From the NCBI GenBank assembly GCA_003574885.1, contig PJFC01000001.1, positions 248,001-312,000 on the forward strand: a DNA stretch of 64,000 bases, given 5' to 3'. This document shows positions 18,996 through 27,168 of the stretch, in pieces. How positions within the stretch are numbered: the first letter of the stretch is position 1; each line of letters opens with the position of its first letter. This DNA comes from Geobacter sp. (GTDB taxonomy: Bacteria; Desulfobacterota; Desulfuromonadia; Geobacterales; Geobacteraceae). Under the pieces are notes generated by a model. It searched no databases, was not told the DNA's origin, and worked only from the letters and a program-made list of their open reading frames with translations. The position numbers and the translations under genes are program-made.

Positions 18996-19919
18996 GTGCA
19001 AAATCGTAATAGGATCAAGGCCGCTCTGCTTGTCCTCTGTATAGCCGTCGCCTGTGGTTGCAACGGCAAGACAGGTACCGGGGAAAGCAAGGGATCCTCC
19101 GGAGGGAAAACCCTGGCCGAAGTGAATGGTAACGTCATCACCACCGAAGATTTCAAGCGCGAGGTAGAGAACCTCCCCCCCTATCTGAAGCCGATGGCAG
19201 ACACCGCCGAAGGGAAGAAGGAAATGCTGGATACCATGATCGTGCGCGATCTCATCCTTCAGCAGGCCCGGAAGGATGGCATCGACAAGAGCGCCGAGGT
19301 AACAGCAAAACTGGAAGACCTGAAGAAACGGGTGGTGGTGGAAGCATACCTGAAGAAGAAGGTTGAAGAGCAGGCAGGCCTCTCCGATGCCGACCTCCAG
19401 AAATTTTATGATGCGAACAAGGATAAGTTCAAGACCGGCGAGCAGATCAGGGCCAGTCACATCCTCGTGAAGAGTGAGAAAGAAGCCCAGGATATCCTTG
19501 CTCAACTGAAGAAGGGTGGCAACTTCGAGGAACTGGCGAAGAAATACTCCACCGACTCCGCTGGCGCCAAAGGGGGCGATCTCGGCTGGTTCGGCAAGGG
19601 GTCAATGATCCCGGCGTTCGAGAAAGTCGCCTTCGGCCTGAAGGAAGGAGAGCTTTCCGGCATCGTCACGACCCAGTTCGGCTATCACATCATCAAGCTG
19701 ACCGGCAAACGGCCTGCAGGCATTCGCCCCTTTGCAGAGGTGAAGGACCAGATCAAGGCCGGACTTCTGCCTGAAAAACAGCAGGAGGTCTTCAAGAAGC
19801 TGAAAGAAGACCTGAAAAAGAACGCCAAGATATCCGTGAAGGAAGATGTTCTGAACGAACTCGGCGGGAAGAAATCCCCGGAAACCGCCGCTCCTCCAAC
19901 TGAAACCAAACCCAAGTAG
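18996..19919 (+). CDS. PpiC-type (parvulin) peptidyl-prolyl isomerase, probable lipoprotein
   Basis: Periplasmic foldase resembling PrsA/SurA, 307 residues. Start is GTG 18996, supported by GAAGGAG 7 nt upstream. The N-terminus is hydrophobic and ends in a lipobox-like IAVAC followed by GCNG, so lipid anchoring is likely though the -3 residue is not the usual Leu. A SurA-N-like helical part (AEVNGNVITTEDFKREVE) precedes one rotamase domain (IRASHILVKSEKEA, KKYSTDSAGAKGGDLGWF, FGYHIIKLTG). A Lys-rich and Pro-rich tail follows. A strong terminator sits behind it, so it is separated from the SurA-like gene downstream. Confidence 0.88.
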   Translation: MQNRNRIKAALLVLCIAVACGCNGKTGTGESKGSSGGKTLAEVNGNVITTEDFKREVENLPPYLKPMADTAEGKKEMLDTMIVRDLILQQARKDGIDKSAEVTAKLEDLKKRVVVEAYLKKKVEEQAGLSDADLQKFYDANKDKFKTGEQIRASHILVKSEKEAQDILAQLKKGGNFEELAKKYSTDSAGAKGGDLGWFGKGSMIPAFEKVAFGLKEGELSGIVTTQFGYHIIKLTGKRPAGIRPFAEVKDQIKAGLLPEKQQEVFKKLKEDLKKNAKISVKEDVLNELGGKKSPETAAPPTETKPK

Positions 19920-19939
19920 CGCCCCTGGCAACCAGTCGC

Positions 19940-19966
19940 GGGCCGGGCATTGCCCGGCCCTTTTTT
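19940..19966 (+). terminator. Rho-independent terminator
   Basis: Perfect 9-bp stem GGGCCGGGC/GCCCGGCCC with a 3-nt loop, followed directly by six T. Starts 20 bases after the stop of the PpiC-type gene. Confidence 0.92.
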
Positions 19967-19983
19967 AATTTATGCCGAGATAC

Positions 19984-20003
19984 GCTCAAATTGACGTCTG
20001 AAA
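19984..20003. repeat. Half remnant of the palindromic element
   Basis: GCTCAAATTGACGTCTGAAA resembles one terminal repeat of copy A (CTCAAATATGACGTTGT) and of copies B and C (AAATTGACGTTYCT). No partner end was found nearby, so this looks like a decayed or solo end. Confidence 0.4.
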
Positions 20004-20059
20004 CCCCCTCGTTTGACCGCGTGCCGGCACTACAGAAAACACCGTGGTAACCTATCGAT

Positions 20060-21019
20060 ATGAATACCTTTATAAAAATCATTCTTCTGACTGCCCTTAC
20101 CATCCTGCCGGCCCTGTCCGCAGCCGAAATGGTCAGCAGCATTGCAGCCATCGTCAACGACGAGATCATAACCTCCTACGACGTGGACAAGGAAACCGCA
20201 AACCTTGTCAAGGAGGCTGAGAAAAAGGGACCGATATCCGCCGCCGCTCACGCCGAGCTGCGCACTTCCGCCCTCAACCGTCTGATTGATCTGAAGCTCA
20301 CTGAGCAGAAGGTAAAGGAACTTGATATAAAGGTAACTGAAGAAGAGGTACGTCAGTCTATAGAGGATGTGAAGAAACAGAACAATCTTTCCCAGGAGGC
20401 GCTGGTTGCCGCTTTGGCAGGTCAAGGGCTCTCCTTCGACCAGTACAAGGCGCAACTGAAAAGCCAGCTTGAACGGCTCCGCCTCATGAGCCAGGAGGTC
20501 CGCGCCAAGATCCAGGTGGGAGAAAAGGAGATGCGGGAATACTACGCAGCCAACCCCGCCAAGTTCGGAGCTGAAGAACAGTTCCGCGCCCGCCACATCT
20601 TCTTCCGCCTCGCAGCTGATGCGCCTACAGAGGATATAAAGAAGGTCATGATGACCGCCTCGAACGTGCTGTTCGAAGCACGGAGTGGCAAAGACTTTGC
20701 CGAGCTCGCCCGAAAGTACTCGGACGACCCGGGTGCAAAGACAGACGGCGGCGATCTCGGGACGTTCAAGAAGGGGGAGATGCTTCCCGAAATCGAAGCC
20801 ACCGTAACGAAGATGAAACCGGGTGAGATCAGCGACCTGGTGGTAACCAAGGCAGGAATCCACATCATAAAGCTTGAAGAGAGCTCCGTCGGAAAACCGA
20901 AGCCGTTCGAAGAGGTACAGAAGGAGATCGAGGATGCCCTGTATCGCAAGAAATCGGAAGAACGCTTCAACCAGTGGCTGGCCGACCTCCGCAAGGGTGC
21001 TTCAATTGAAATAAAATAA
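20060..21019 (+). CDS. SurA-like periplasmic peptidyl-prolyl isomerase
   Basis: 319 residues with a signal peptide ending near ALSAA. The SurA N-terminal chaperone domain is clear: MVSSIAAIVNDEIITSYDV is the family hallmark, followed by a helical segment. One parvulin domain follows (FRARHIFFRLAADAP, KYSDDPGAKTDGGDLGTFKKGEM, KAGIHIIKLEE). E. coli SurA has two parvulin domains and about 428 residues; this protein has one. Role: chaperoning outer-membrane proteins (family knowledge). ATG 20060 has only a weak ribosome site. Confidence 0.88.
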   Translation: MNTFIKIILLTALTILPALSAAEMVSSIAAIVNDEIITSYDVDKETANLVKEAEKKGPISAAAHAELRTSALNRLIDLKLTEQKVKELDIKVTEEEVRQSIEDVKKQNNLSQEALVAALAGQGLSFDQYKAQLKSQLERLRLMSQEVRAKIQVGEKEMREYYAANPAKFGAEEQFRARHIFFRLAADAPTEDIKKVMMTASNVLFEARSGKDFAELARKYSDDPGAKTDGGDLGTFKKGEMLPEIEATVTKMKPGEISDLVVTKAGIHIIKLEESSVGKPKPFEEVQKEIEDALYRKKSEERFNQWLADLRKGASIEIK

Positions 21020-21052
21020 AACGTGAGGTGAGACGGCCTCTCCCGTAACGGA

Positions 21053-21949
21053 TCACAGTCCTTTTCCCGCCAACTGTTCCAGCAGCTCCCGCTGGGTTCC
21101 GGTCAGCTGTTCCGGCACCTGGACGTTGATCCGCACGAACAGATCCCCTCGCACATCCGTTCCCATCCGAGGGAAACCCTGCCCCTTCAGGCGAATCTTG
21201 GTCCCCGGCTGAATCCCCGCCGGCACCTTTATCCGCTTGGTCCCTTCAAGGGTAGGAACCTCCATCGATGTCCCAAGTGCCGCTTCCGAAAAGCGGAGAA
21301 GCCGCTCCACCACGATATCATCCCCCTCCCGGTGGAACTGGGGATCGCTGGCAACCTTTATATCGAGATAGAGGTCCCCTGCCTGCCCACCGCCGCGCCC
21401 CGGCCCGCCTTTCCCCTGGACACGCAGCCGCGCCCCCGTGTCGACCCCGGCTGGAATCTTTACCGACAGCTCTTCGCGCTCCCCGCCCCGTGCAAAAGCA
21501 ACCCTTTTCTCGCAGCCGCTGAAGGCTTCCCGGAAAGAGACCGTCAGCTCCATGCTGAGGTCCTCACCTTTGCTCCGGCGGCCCCCGCCATAACCGAAAC
21601 CTCCCCGCTGCTGAAAACCGCCGCCGAAGATGCGGGAGAAGATGTCATCACTCCCCAGCCCCGCATCCTTGAAGATGTCCCCCACGTCGAAACCCCGGAA
21701 AATGTCCTCCTGGGAAAACCGTTGGTGAAAGCCGGCGGAACCGAACTGGTCGAACTGTTCCTTCTTCTTGGGATCTGACAGGACCGCGTACGCTTCGTTT
21801 ATCTCCTTGAAACGATCCTCGGCCTCTTTGTTGCCGGGATTCTTGTCCGGGTGATATTTTACCGCCAGCTTCCGGTAGGCCTTCTTTATCTCCGCCGGGG
21901 TCGCACCCTTCTTCAGTCCGAGGACCTCGTAGTAGTCACGTGCTGCCAT
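21053..21949 (-). CDS. DnaJ-class co-chaperone of the CbpA type
   Basis: Hsp40 that stimulates DnaK. 298 residues from ATG 21949 (AAAGGA 8 nt upstream). N-terminal J domain with the HPD tripeptide in KYHPDKNPG (about residues 33-41), a Gly/Phe-rich linker ([17 protein letters not shown]), then two beta-sandwich substrate-binding domains ([37 protein letters not shown]). The CxxCxGxG zinc repeats of true DnaJ are absent, which is why CbpA-type is preferred. It is monocistronic, divergent from the FAD oxidoreductase, with its own promoter. Confidence 0.92.
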   Translation of the reverse strand: MAARDYYEVLGLKKGATPAEIKKAYRKLAVKYHPDKNPGNKEAEDRFKEINEAYAVLSDPKKKEQFDQFGSAGFHQRFSQEDIFRGFDVGDIFKDAGLGSDDIFSRIFGGGFQQRGGFGYGGGRRSKGEDLSMELTVSFREAFSGCEKRVAFARGGEREELSVKIPAGVDTGARLRVQGKGGPGRGGGQAGDLYLDIKVASDPQFHREGDDIVVERLLRFSEAALGTSMEVPTLEGTKRIKVPAGIQPGTKIRLKGQGFPRMGTDVRGDLFVRINVQVPEQLTGTQRELLEQLAGKGL

Positions 21950-21981
21950 GGTTAGCGTCCTTTCGTTATGCACACGTCTTG

Positions 21982-22010
21982 AATGTAATCGCTGTTCCCC
22001 ACCTTGTCAA
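21982..22010 (-). promoter_or_regulatory. Promoter of the CbpA-type gene
   Basis: On the minus strand TTGACA (22010-22005) and TACATT (21987-21982) are separated by 17 bases, 33 bases before the ATG at 21949. Confidence 0.6.
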
Positions 22011-22037
22011 CCATTGCACAATCGGCCATCGTACGAC

Positions 22038-22066
22038 TTGACAAGCAATCTCTACCCGCCTACTAT
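22038..22066 (+). promoter_or_regulatory. Promoter of the FAD oxidoreductase gene
   Basis: TTGACA at 22038-22043 and TACTAT at 22061-22066 with 17 bases between, about 100 bases before the ATG at 22168. Confidence 0.6.
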
Positions 22067-22167
22067 GCAGCTACCGGCCCGCTACATCGACCCATCATCC
22101 CGGCAGCGTCCCGGCAGACGGCCCTCCACAACGGACCGGACTCGACACAGACAGAAGGAGGAACACC

Positions 22168-23373
22168 ATGGAGAGGTACGATCTCATTGTCATCGGTGCA
22201 GGAATCAGCGGCCTCAGCCTCGCCCATTACTGCCAACGTGCCGGTCTCAAGACCCTGGTCATCGAACGGAGCGAACGGATCGGCGGCTGTTTCAACTCCC
22301 ATTCCTTCTCCGGCGATGCCGCCGGTTTCTGGCTCGAGCTGGGAGCTCATACCTGCTATAACTCCTACGGCAACCTGATCGGCATCATGGAGCAGTGCGC
22401 CCTCCTCGACCGGATCCTGGCACGGGAAAAGGTTTCCTTCCGCATGCTGGTCGATTCCGGGATCAAGTCGATCCCCTCCCAGCTCAGCTTCCTTGAGCTC
22501 TTCGCTTCGGTCTGGCACATATTCACCCAGGAGAAGAAGGGAGCAAGCGTTGCCTCCTATTATGCCACCATTGTCGGGAAGAAGAACTTCGACCGGGTAT
22601 TTGCCCCTGCTTTCAATGCCGTCGTCTCCCAGCGTGCCAACGATGTCCCTGCCGATATGCTCTTCAAAAAGCGTCCCCGGCGCAAGGATATCCTGAAGAG
22701 CTACACCCTGGTGGGGGGGCTCCAGACAATTACCGACACGATAGCCCGTAACCCGGGCATCACGACCATGACCGGTACGGATGTGACCGGCATCACCTTT
22801 GACGGTTCATCGTACCGGCTAACCACGGCTGACGGCACAACCTTCGAGGCGACCACACTAGCCCTTGCCACCCCACCCCCTGAGGCATCACGCCTGCTCC
22901 AGGGGGTCGCGCCCGAACTCTCACCGTTCCTCGCCCGGATTCCGTGCGAAACCATCGAAACAGTGGGAGTGGCTGTGCAGAAGGACGCGCTCCGGATCGC
23001 TCCCCTCGCCGGGATCATCGCGGTCAACGACATCTTCTACTCTGCCGTCTCCCGCGACACGGTCCCCCATGAAAGTCAGCGGGGGTTCAGCTTCCATTTC
23101 AAGGCAGGAACGGCAGATCAGGAGGGGAAACTCCGCAGGATCAGTGAAGTGCTGGGGGTGAAGAGGGAAACGCTGCGCCATGTGGCGACCCAGGAAAACC
23201 GTCTTCCCTCTCCCGTTGTGGGTCACGGGGAGATTACCGACGGCATCGACCGGCTCATTGCCGGCAGGCGCCTCCTGGTGACCGGCAACTACTTCGCGGG
23301 GATGGCGATAGAGGATTGCGTCAGCCGTTCCCGCAGTGAGTTCGAGCGGCTGACGGCGATGGGTTACCGGTAG
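22168..23373 (+). CDS. FAD-dependent amine oxidase/protoporphyrinogen oxidase-like protein
   Basis: 401 residues. The N-terminus carries a Rossmann dinucleotide site, DLIVIGAGISGLSLAHY, followed by an acidic strand end (LVIERSERIGG), as in flavin amine oxidases and HemY-type oxidases. The C-terminus has the FAD-contacting LLVTGNYFAGMAIEDCV, close to the HemY motif GNxxxGxxxxDC. This favours a protoporphyrinogen-oxidase-like role, but no heme genes are nearby, so the substrate is open. AAGGAGG precedes the ATG. The last 10 bases overlap the convergent def gene. Confidence 0.75.
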   Translation: MERYDLIVIGAGISGLSLAHYCQRAGLKTLVIERSERIGGCFNSHSFSGDAAGFWLELGAHTCYNSYGNLIGIMEQCALLDRILAREKVSFRMLVDSGIKSIPSQLSFLELFASVWHIFTQEKKGASVASYYATIVGKKNFDRVFAPAFNAVVSQRANDVPADMLFKKRPRRKDILKSYTLVGGLQTITDTIARNPGITTMTGTDVTGITFDGSSYRLTTADGTTFEATTLALATPPPEASRLLQGVAPELSPFLARIPCETIETVGVAVQKDALRIAPLAGIIAVNDIFYSAVSRDTVPHESQRGFSFHFKAGTADQEGKLRRISEVLGVKRETLRHVATQENRLPSPVVGHGEITDGIDRLIAGRRLLVTGNYFAGMAIEDCVSRSRSEFERLTAMGYR

Positions 23374-23870
23374 TTCTTTCTCCGGAAGAGTCCCGTCTTG
23401 AGTGACACGATCCGGTCGAGGAACAGAACCCCGTCCAGGTGGTCCATTTCGTGCTGAATCGCCACCGCCTCGAAGCCGCTCGCCTCGATCTCACGGGACT
23501 GGCCTCCTCCATCGAGAAATCTGACCGTTATCCCGGTGGCCCGCTCAACCTCCCCCGTGTAGTCGGGGATACTCATGCACCCTTCCCGCATCACCGCAGC
23601 CCCTTCCCGGGCGATGATCTCCGGGTTTACCATGACCAGCTGGCCGTGATTGTTATCTTTCCCCAGGCGGCTGGCGGAGACGTCCACCACACAGACTCGA
23701 AGCGAGACACCGATCTGGGGAGCGGCGACCCCCACCGAGCCGGGTCCTTCCCGCATGGTATCCAGCAAATCCTCAACGAGGGTGCCTATTTCGGCGTCGA
23801 TGGCCAGCACCGGCCGGCACATTTTCTTCAGCACGGGATGCGGGTAGATGAGAATTCTTTGGGCAGGCAT
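23364..23870 (-). CDS. def: Peptide deformylase
   Basis: Fe2+/Zn2+ hydrolase removing the formyl group from nascent N-terminal methionine. 168 residues. The three hallmark motifs are intact: GVAAPQIG (usually GLAAPQ), EGCMSIP with the metal cysteine, and QHEMDHLDG with the HExxH metal histidines and catalytic Glu. The gene follows the double-ACT gene by 4 bases on the same strand. It is not next to fmt here. Confidence 0.96.
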   Translation of the reverse strand: MPAQRILIYPHPVLKKMCRPVLAIDAEIGTLVEDLLDTMREGPGSVGVAAPQIGVSLRVCVVDVSASRLGKDNNHGQLVMVNPEIIAREGAAVMREGCMSIPDYTGEVERATGITVRFLDGGGQSREIEASGFEAVAIQHEMDHLDGVLFLDRIVSLKTGLFRRKNYR

Positions 23871-23874
23871 CGTA

Positions 23875-24441
23875 TCAGAAGGAAACAGGGGTAATGGTGC
23901 GAACCCCTATCTCCACGTTCAACTCCTTTTTCAGATTGTCCAGAAGATGCCCGGCGTCATCCACGGTCATCCCTGCCGGCAGGATCGCCTCCAGCATCAG
24001 GACGTAGACCGGTTCTTCAACCGTGCCGATCAGGCGTGTGTTCAGGTCGGTGATGTTTACCCGACGGTCCGCCAGTGCCCGGGTTACCCGGTAGACGATC
24101 CCCGGCTGGTCCGAGCCGTAGACCGAGATGAGGCAAAGCTCCCCCTCTTCCTTCACCGGGCAGATCTCATCCTCCTGGAGTGTGCGGACGTGGATTTTCA
24201 GGCCGGTGCGCTCCTGGAGCAGCCTGAACTCGTCGACCAGGCCAGCCTTGGCAAACGGCTTCTCGTGGGAGACGATGAGGATCATGGCAAAGTCCCCCCC
24301 CAGCATGGTACAGCTGGAGTCCTCGATGTTGCAGCCGAGACGGAACAGAGCTTCGGTGGTATCTGCCACGATACCGGGGCGGTCCTTGCTGATGATGGTA
24401 ACGGCAAAGTGGGCCAGATTGTCCTTGCGGCACTCGCTCAT
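23875..24441 (-). CDS. Double ACT-domain protein, GcvR-like
   Basis: 188 residues from ATG 24441 (GGGAGG just upstream). Two tandem ACT domains: HFAVTIISKDRPGIVADTTEAL near the N-terminus and LCLISVYGSDQPGIVYRVTRAL in the second half, each with the G-I-V loop that binds small ligands such as amino acids. Similar proteins are annotated as glycine cleavage repressor GcvR, but glycine binding is not shown and no gcv genes are present. Cotranscribed with def. Confidence 0.75.
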   Translation of the reverse strand: MSECRKDNLAHFAVTIISKDRPGIVADTTEALFRLGCNIEDSSCTMLGGDFAMILIVSHEKPFAKAGLVDEFRLLQERTGLKIHVRTLQEDEICPVKEEGELCLISVYGSDQPGIVYRVTRALADRRVNITDLNTRLIGTVEEPVYVLMLEAILPAGMTVDDAGHLLDNLKKELNVEIGVRTITPVSF

Positions 24442-24474
24442 GGGGCCTCCCGTTGATGAACAGGCTAACAGCGG

Positions 24475-24605
24475 ATTCAACGCTGAAAGACGCAGATTCT
24501 ATGGATGTACGCTGATAAAATCCTATTGCCTGAGCCTTCTTACAAAAGCCCTGCTCTGTTACGTGTTCTGCGTTAATCCGCATCTGTTCTGCGTCCCTCT
24601 GCGTT
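24475..24605. repeat. Degenerate 'CTGCGTT' type intergenic sequence
   Basis: The gap between ftsK and the ACT gene contains several spaced copies of GCAGA/TCTGC words (for example GACGCAGATTCT, TTCTGCGTTAATCCGC, TTCTGCGTCCCTCTGCG) in both orientations. This looks like a decayed dispersed intergenic repeat; I could not define ends. Confidence 0.3.
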
Positions 24606-24619
24606 GACTCAGTACAGGC

Positions 24620-26899
24620 CTACAACTTGTTGATGAACACTTCCCTCGGCTTGCTCGTCCCGTCGCTGGGAGCGACAATACCTTCCTGCTCCATTTTTTC
24701 GATGATGCGGGCCGCCCGGTTGTACCCGATCCTGAGCCGCCGCTGAATCATGGAGATGGATGCCTGGCGGGTCTCGGCAACCAGCGCCACCGCATCATCG
24801 TAACGTTCGTCAAGCTCCTCTTCGGCAGCTCCTCCACTCTCGGCCCCAGCTTTCATCTCCAGGATCGACTTGTCGTAGACCGGTTTCCCCTGCTTTTTCA
24901 GGAACTCCACCACCCGCTGCACCTCGGCATCGGAAACGAAGGCGCCATGGGAGCGCATCAGTTTGGCTGTGCCGGGGGGAAGGAAGAGCATGTCGCCGGC
25001 CCCGAGGAGAGCTTCCGCGCCGTTGCAGTCGAGGATGGTGCGAGAATCGGTCTTGCTGGAAACCTGGAAGGAGATACGGGCCGGGAAGTTCGCCTTGATG
25101 AGGCCGGTAATGACATCCACCGATGGCCGCTGGGTGGCCAGGATCAGGTGAATGCCGGCAGCCCGGGCCATCTGGGCCAGCCGGGCAATGGACTCCTCCA
25201 GTTCCCGTCCCGCCACCATCATCAGGTCGGCCAGTTCGTCCACGATCACCACAATGTACGGAAGGTGGCCGTGTTCCAGTTCTTCGTCCCTGTCGAGAAA
25301 AGCCTGGATAGCCGCCTCATCGCTGTCAGCGCTCTCCTCAACCTCGTCAACCACCACAGTTTCCCGCGCCCGGTTGTCAGCCTGCTCCTTCTCCTCACGC
25401 TCCAGCGCCTTGTTGTAGGAGTCGATGTTGCGCACACTCTTGTCGGCCATGAGCCGGTAGCGGCGCCCCATCTCCTCCACCGCCCATCGCAGGGCCAGAG
25501 CGGCCTTCTTCGGGTTGGTGACCACGGGGAGGAGCAGATGGGGTATCCCCTCGTAGATGGAGAGTTCCAGCATCTTGGGATCGACCATGATGATCCGCAC
25601 GTCGCGGGGGGTGGCGGTATAGAGGAGGGAGAGGATCATGGTATTGATGGATACCGACTTGCCGGAACCGGTGGCACCGGCCACCAGCAGGTGGGGCATG
25701 CGGGCCAGGTCGGTCACCAGCGGTATGCCGGCTACGTCCTTGCCAAGTGCCATGGGGAGTTTGAGCTTGCCACGATGAAACTCCTCGCTGGAAAATATCT
25801 CCTTCAGGAATACTATCTCCCGGTCCCGGTTGGGAAGCTCGATCCCCACCACTCCCTTGCCGGGTATGGGTGCGATGATCCGGATGGAAAGTGCCTGCAG
25901 GGCCATAGAAAGGTCGTCGGCAAGGCCGGCGATACGGCTCACCTTGACCCCCGGGCCGGGGGCGAATTCGTACATGGTGACGACCGGACCGGGGCAGATC
26001 TCCACCACTTCCCCGTCCACACCGAAGTCCTTGAGCTTCTTCTCCAGAAGCCGGGCGTTCATGGTCAGGGCTTCCTTGTCGACCCGCTTTTCCGTCGTCG
26101 GCGGCGTATCGAGAAGGGACAGGGGAGGAGTCTGATAGGCCCCGTCGCTCTTTATGAACTCGAACGCTTCCTGGACCGGCTTTGACTTCTCTTCTTCCTT
26201 CTTCTTCTCCCTTTTAAGAAGCGGCGGCGGAGTGGGGACATGTACCGGCAGCGGCTTTATCACCGGCGAGCCAGCTTCGGCCGGTTTAGGCTCCTTTTGC
26301 ATCAACTCGCGGTTGAGCGCCCGCCGTTCCCGGAAGCGAGCCCACCTGGCCCCCAGCGCCCCGAACCACCAGTCGGCAAACAGGACGAAGGAGAAGCGGG
26401 AAAGAATCATGATCGACGCAGCCAGCATGGGAAGCAGCAGCAGCAGCGCTCCCGGCATGCCAAGAAAACTCTTGAGAACCGACGCAGTTTGGTATCCCAC
26501 GGCTCCACCCGTCGGTACCCGCTCGCCGAAGAGGGACGTGAATTCCAGGTTGAACGCGAAGATGGACGAGAGAGAGACGAGGAGCCCCGCGTAGGCGAAC
26601 CATTTATAGGCACGCCACTTCACCTCCTTGAAGCGGAGGAAGAGGTAGGCAAGGAAGAGGAGAGCTCCGGGGACAAGGTAGCCGGCCAAGCCCGTGGTCT
26701 GAAGGAGCAGATCGGACACCTCCGCCCCGAGCCGCCCGCCGAAATTGCGGACGCGGGCTTCGGAGGAGAAACTGTTGAACGAAAGGTCGTCGGTCCGGTA
26801 GGAAATGAGCGCGATCAGCACGAACAGCCCCGCCGCACCCAGCGCCATCCCCTGGATCTCTTTCTTCAGCTTTTCCTTTTTGTCAACTTTATCGTCCAT
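24620..26899 (-). CDS. ftsK: DNA translocase FtsK/SpoIIIE
   Basis: Septum-anchored motor that pumps chromosome termini apart during division. 759 residues. The N-terminus has four membrane helices (residues 18-40, about 65-85, 95-115, 135-160). A charged linker follows, then the hexameric motor with Walker A VAGATGSGKSVSINTMI, Walker B LPYIVVIVDELADLMM, and LATQRPSVDVITG. The last 65 residues are the winged-helix gamma domain that reads KOPS sites (SISMIQRRLRIGYNRAARIIEKMEQEGIV). ATG 26899 follows AAGGA. Confidence 0.97.
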   Translation of the reverse strand: MDDKVDKKEKLKKEIQGMALGAAGLFVLIALISYRTDDLSFNSFSSEARVRNFGGRLGAEVSDLLLQTTGLAGYLVPGALLFLAYLFLRFKEVKWRAYKWFAYAGLLVSLSSIFAFNLEFTSLFGERVPTGGAVGYQTASVLKSFLGMPGALLLLLPMLAASIMILSRFSFVLFADWWFGALGARWARFRERRALNRELMQKEPKPAEAGSPVIKPLPVHVPTPPPLLKREKKKEEEKSKPVQEAFEFIKSDGAYQTPPLSLLDTPPTTEKRVDKEALTMNARLLEKKLKDFGVDGEVVEICPGPVVTMYEFAPGPGVKVSRIAGLADDLSMALQALSIRIIAPIPGKGVVGIELPNRDREIVFLKEIFSSEEFHRGKLKLPMALGKDVAGIPLVTDLARMPHLLVAGATGSGKSVSINTMILSLLYTATPRDVRIIMVDPKMLELSIYEGIPHLLLPVVTNPKKAALALRWAVEEMGRRYRLMADKSVRNIDSYNKALEREEKEQADNRARETVVVDEVEESADSDEAAIQAFLDRDEELEHGHLPYIVVIVDELADLMMVAGRELEESIARLAQMARAAGIHLILATQRPSVDVITGLIKANFPARISFQVSSKTDSRTILDCNGAEALLGAGDMLFLPPGTAKLMRSHGAFVSDAEVQRVVEFLKKQGKPVYDKSILEMKAGAESGGAAEEELDERYDDAVALVAETRQASISMIQRRLRIGYNRAARIIEKMEQEGIVAPSDGTSKPREVFINKL

Positions 26900-26951
26900 G
26901 GATTATCTGTTCCTTCGACGGCTTCGACTGAGACGCATTTGTTGCAGTCAC

Positions 26952-27155
26952 AGAAACGTGGATTTTTCGCAAGGTCAAGGCGATCGAGGGATGACGCGGA
27001 GGCGTAGTACCCAAACGACGGGCATAAACATCGCTACGCCGCACAATTTCACTTGTGAAATTGGACCGCGAAGGCGCCCTGAAAGGGGCGGCCGCAGGCC
27101 GAGTCACAAGGAATCCCGAAGATCAACGCAGAGATTGCGGAAAAGCCGCGTTTCC
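26952..27155. repeat. Intergenic palindromic element, copy D (204 bp, enlarged)
   Basis: Ends are 21-bp inverted repeats agreeing at 17 positions (start AGAAACGTGGATTTTTCGCA, end TTGCGGAAAAGCCGCGTTTC). The left third contains GACGCGGAGGCGTAG, the family core. The stretch GAGATTGCGGAAAAG at the right end matches copy B read on its minus strand. It is longer than its relatives because the centre carries extra material, including a perfect 9-bp hairpin CAATTTCAC/GTGAAATTG near 27046-27065. It fills the gap between ftsK and the RNase J gene. Confidence 0.75.
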
Positions 27156-27168
27156 GGGCGAAGCCGTC

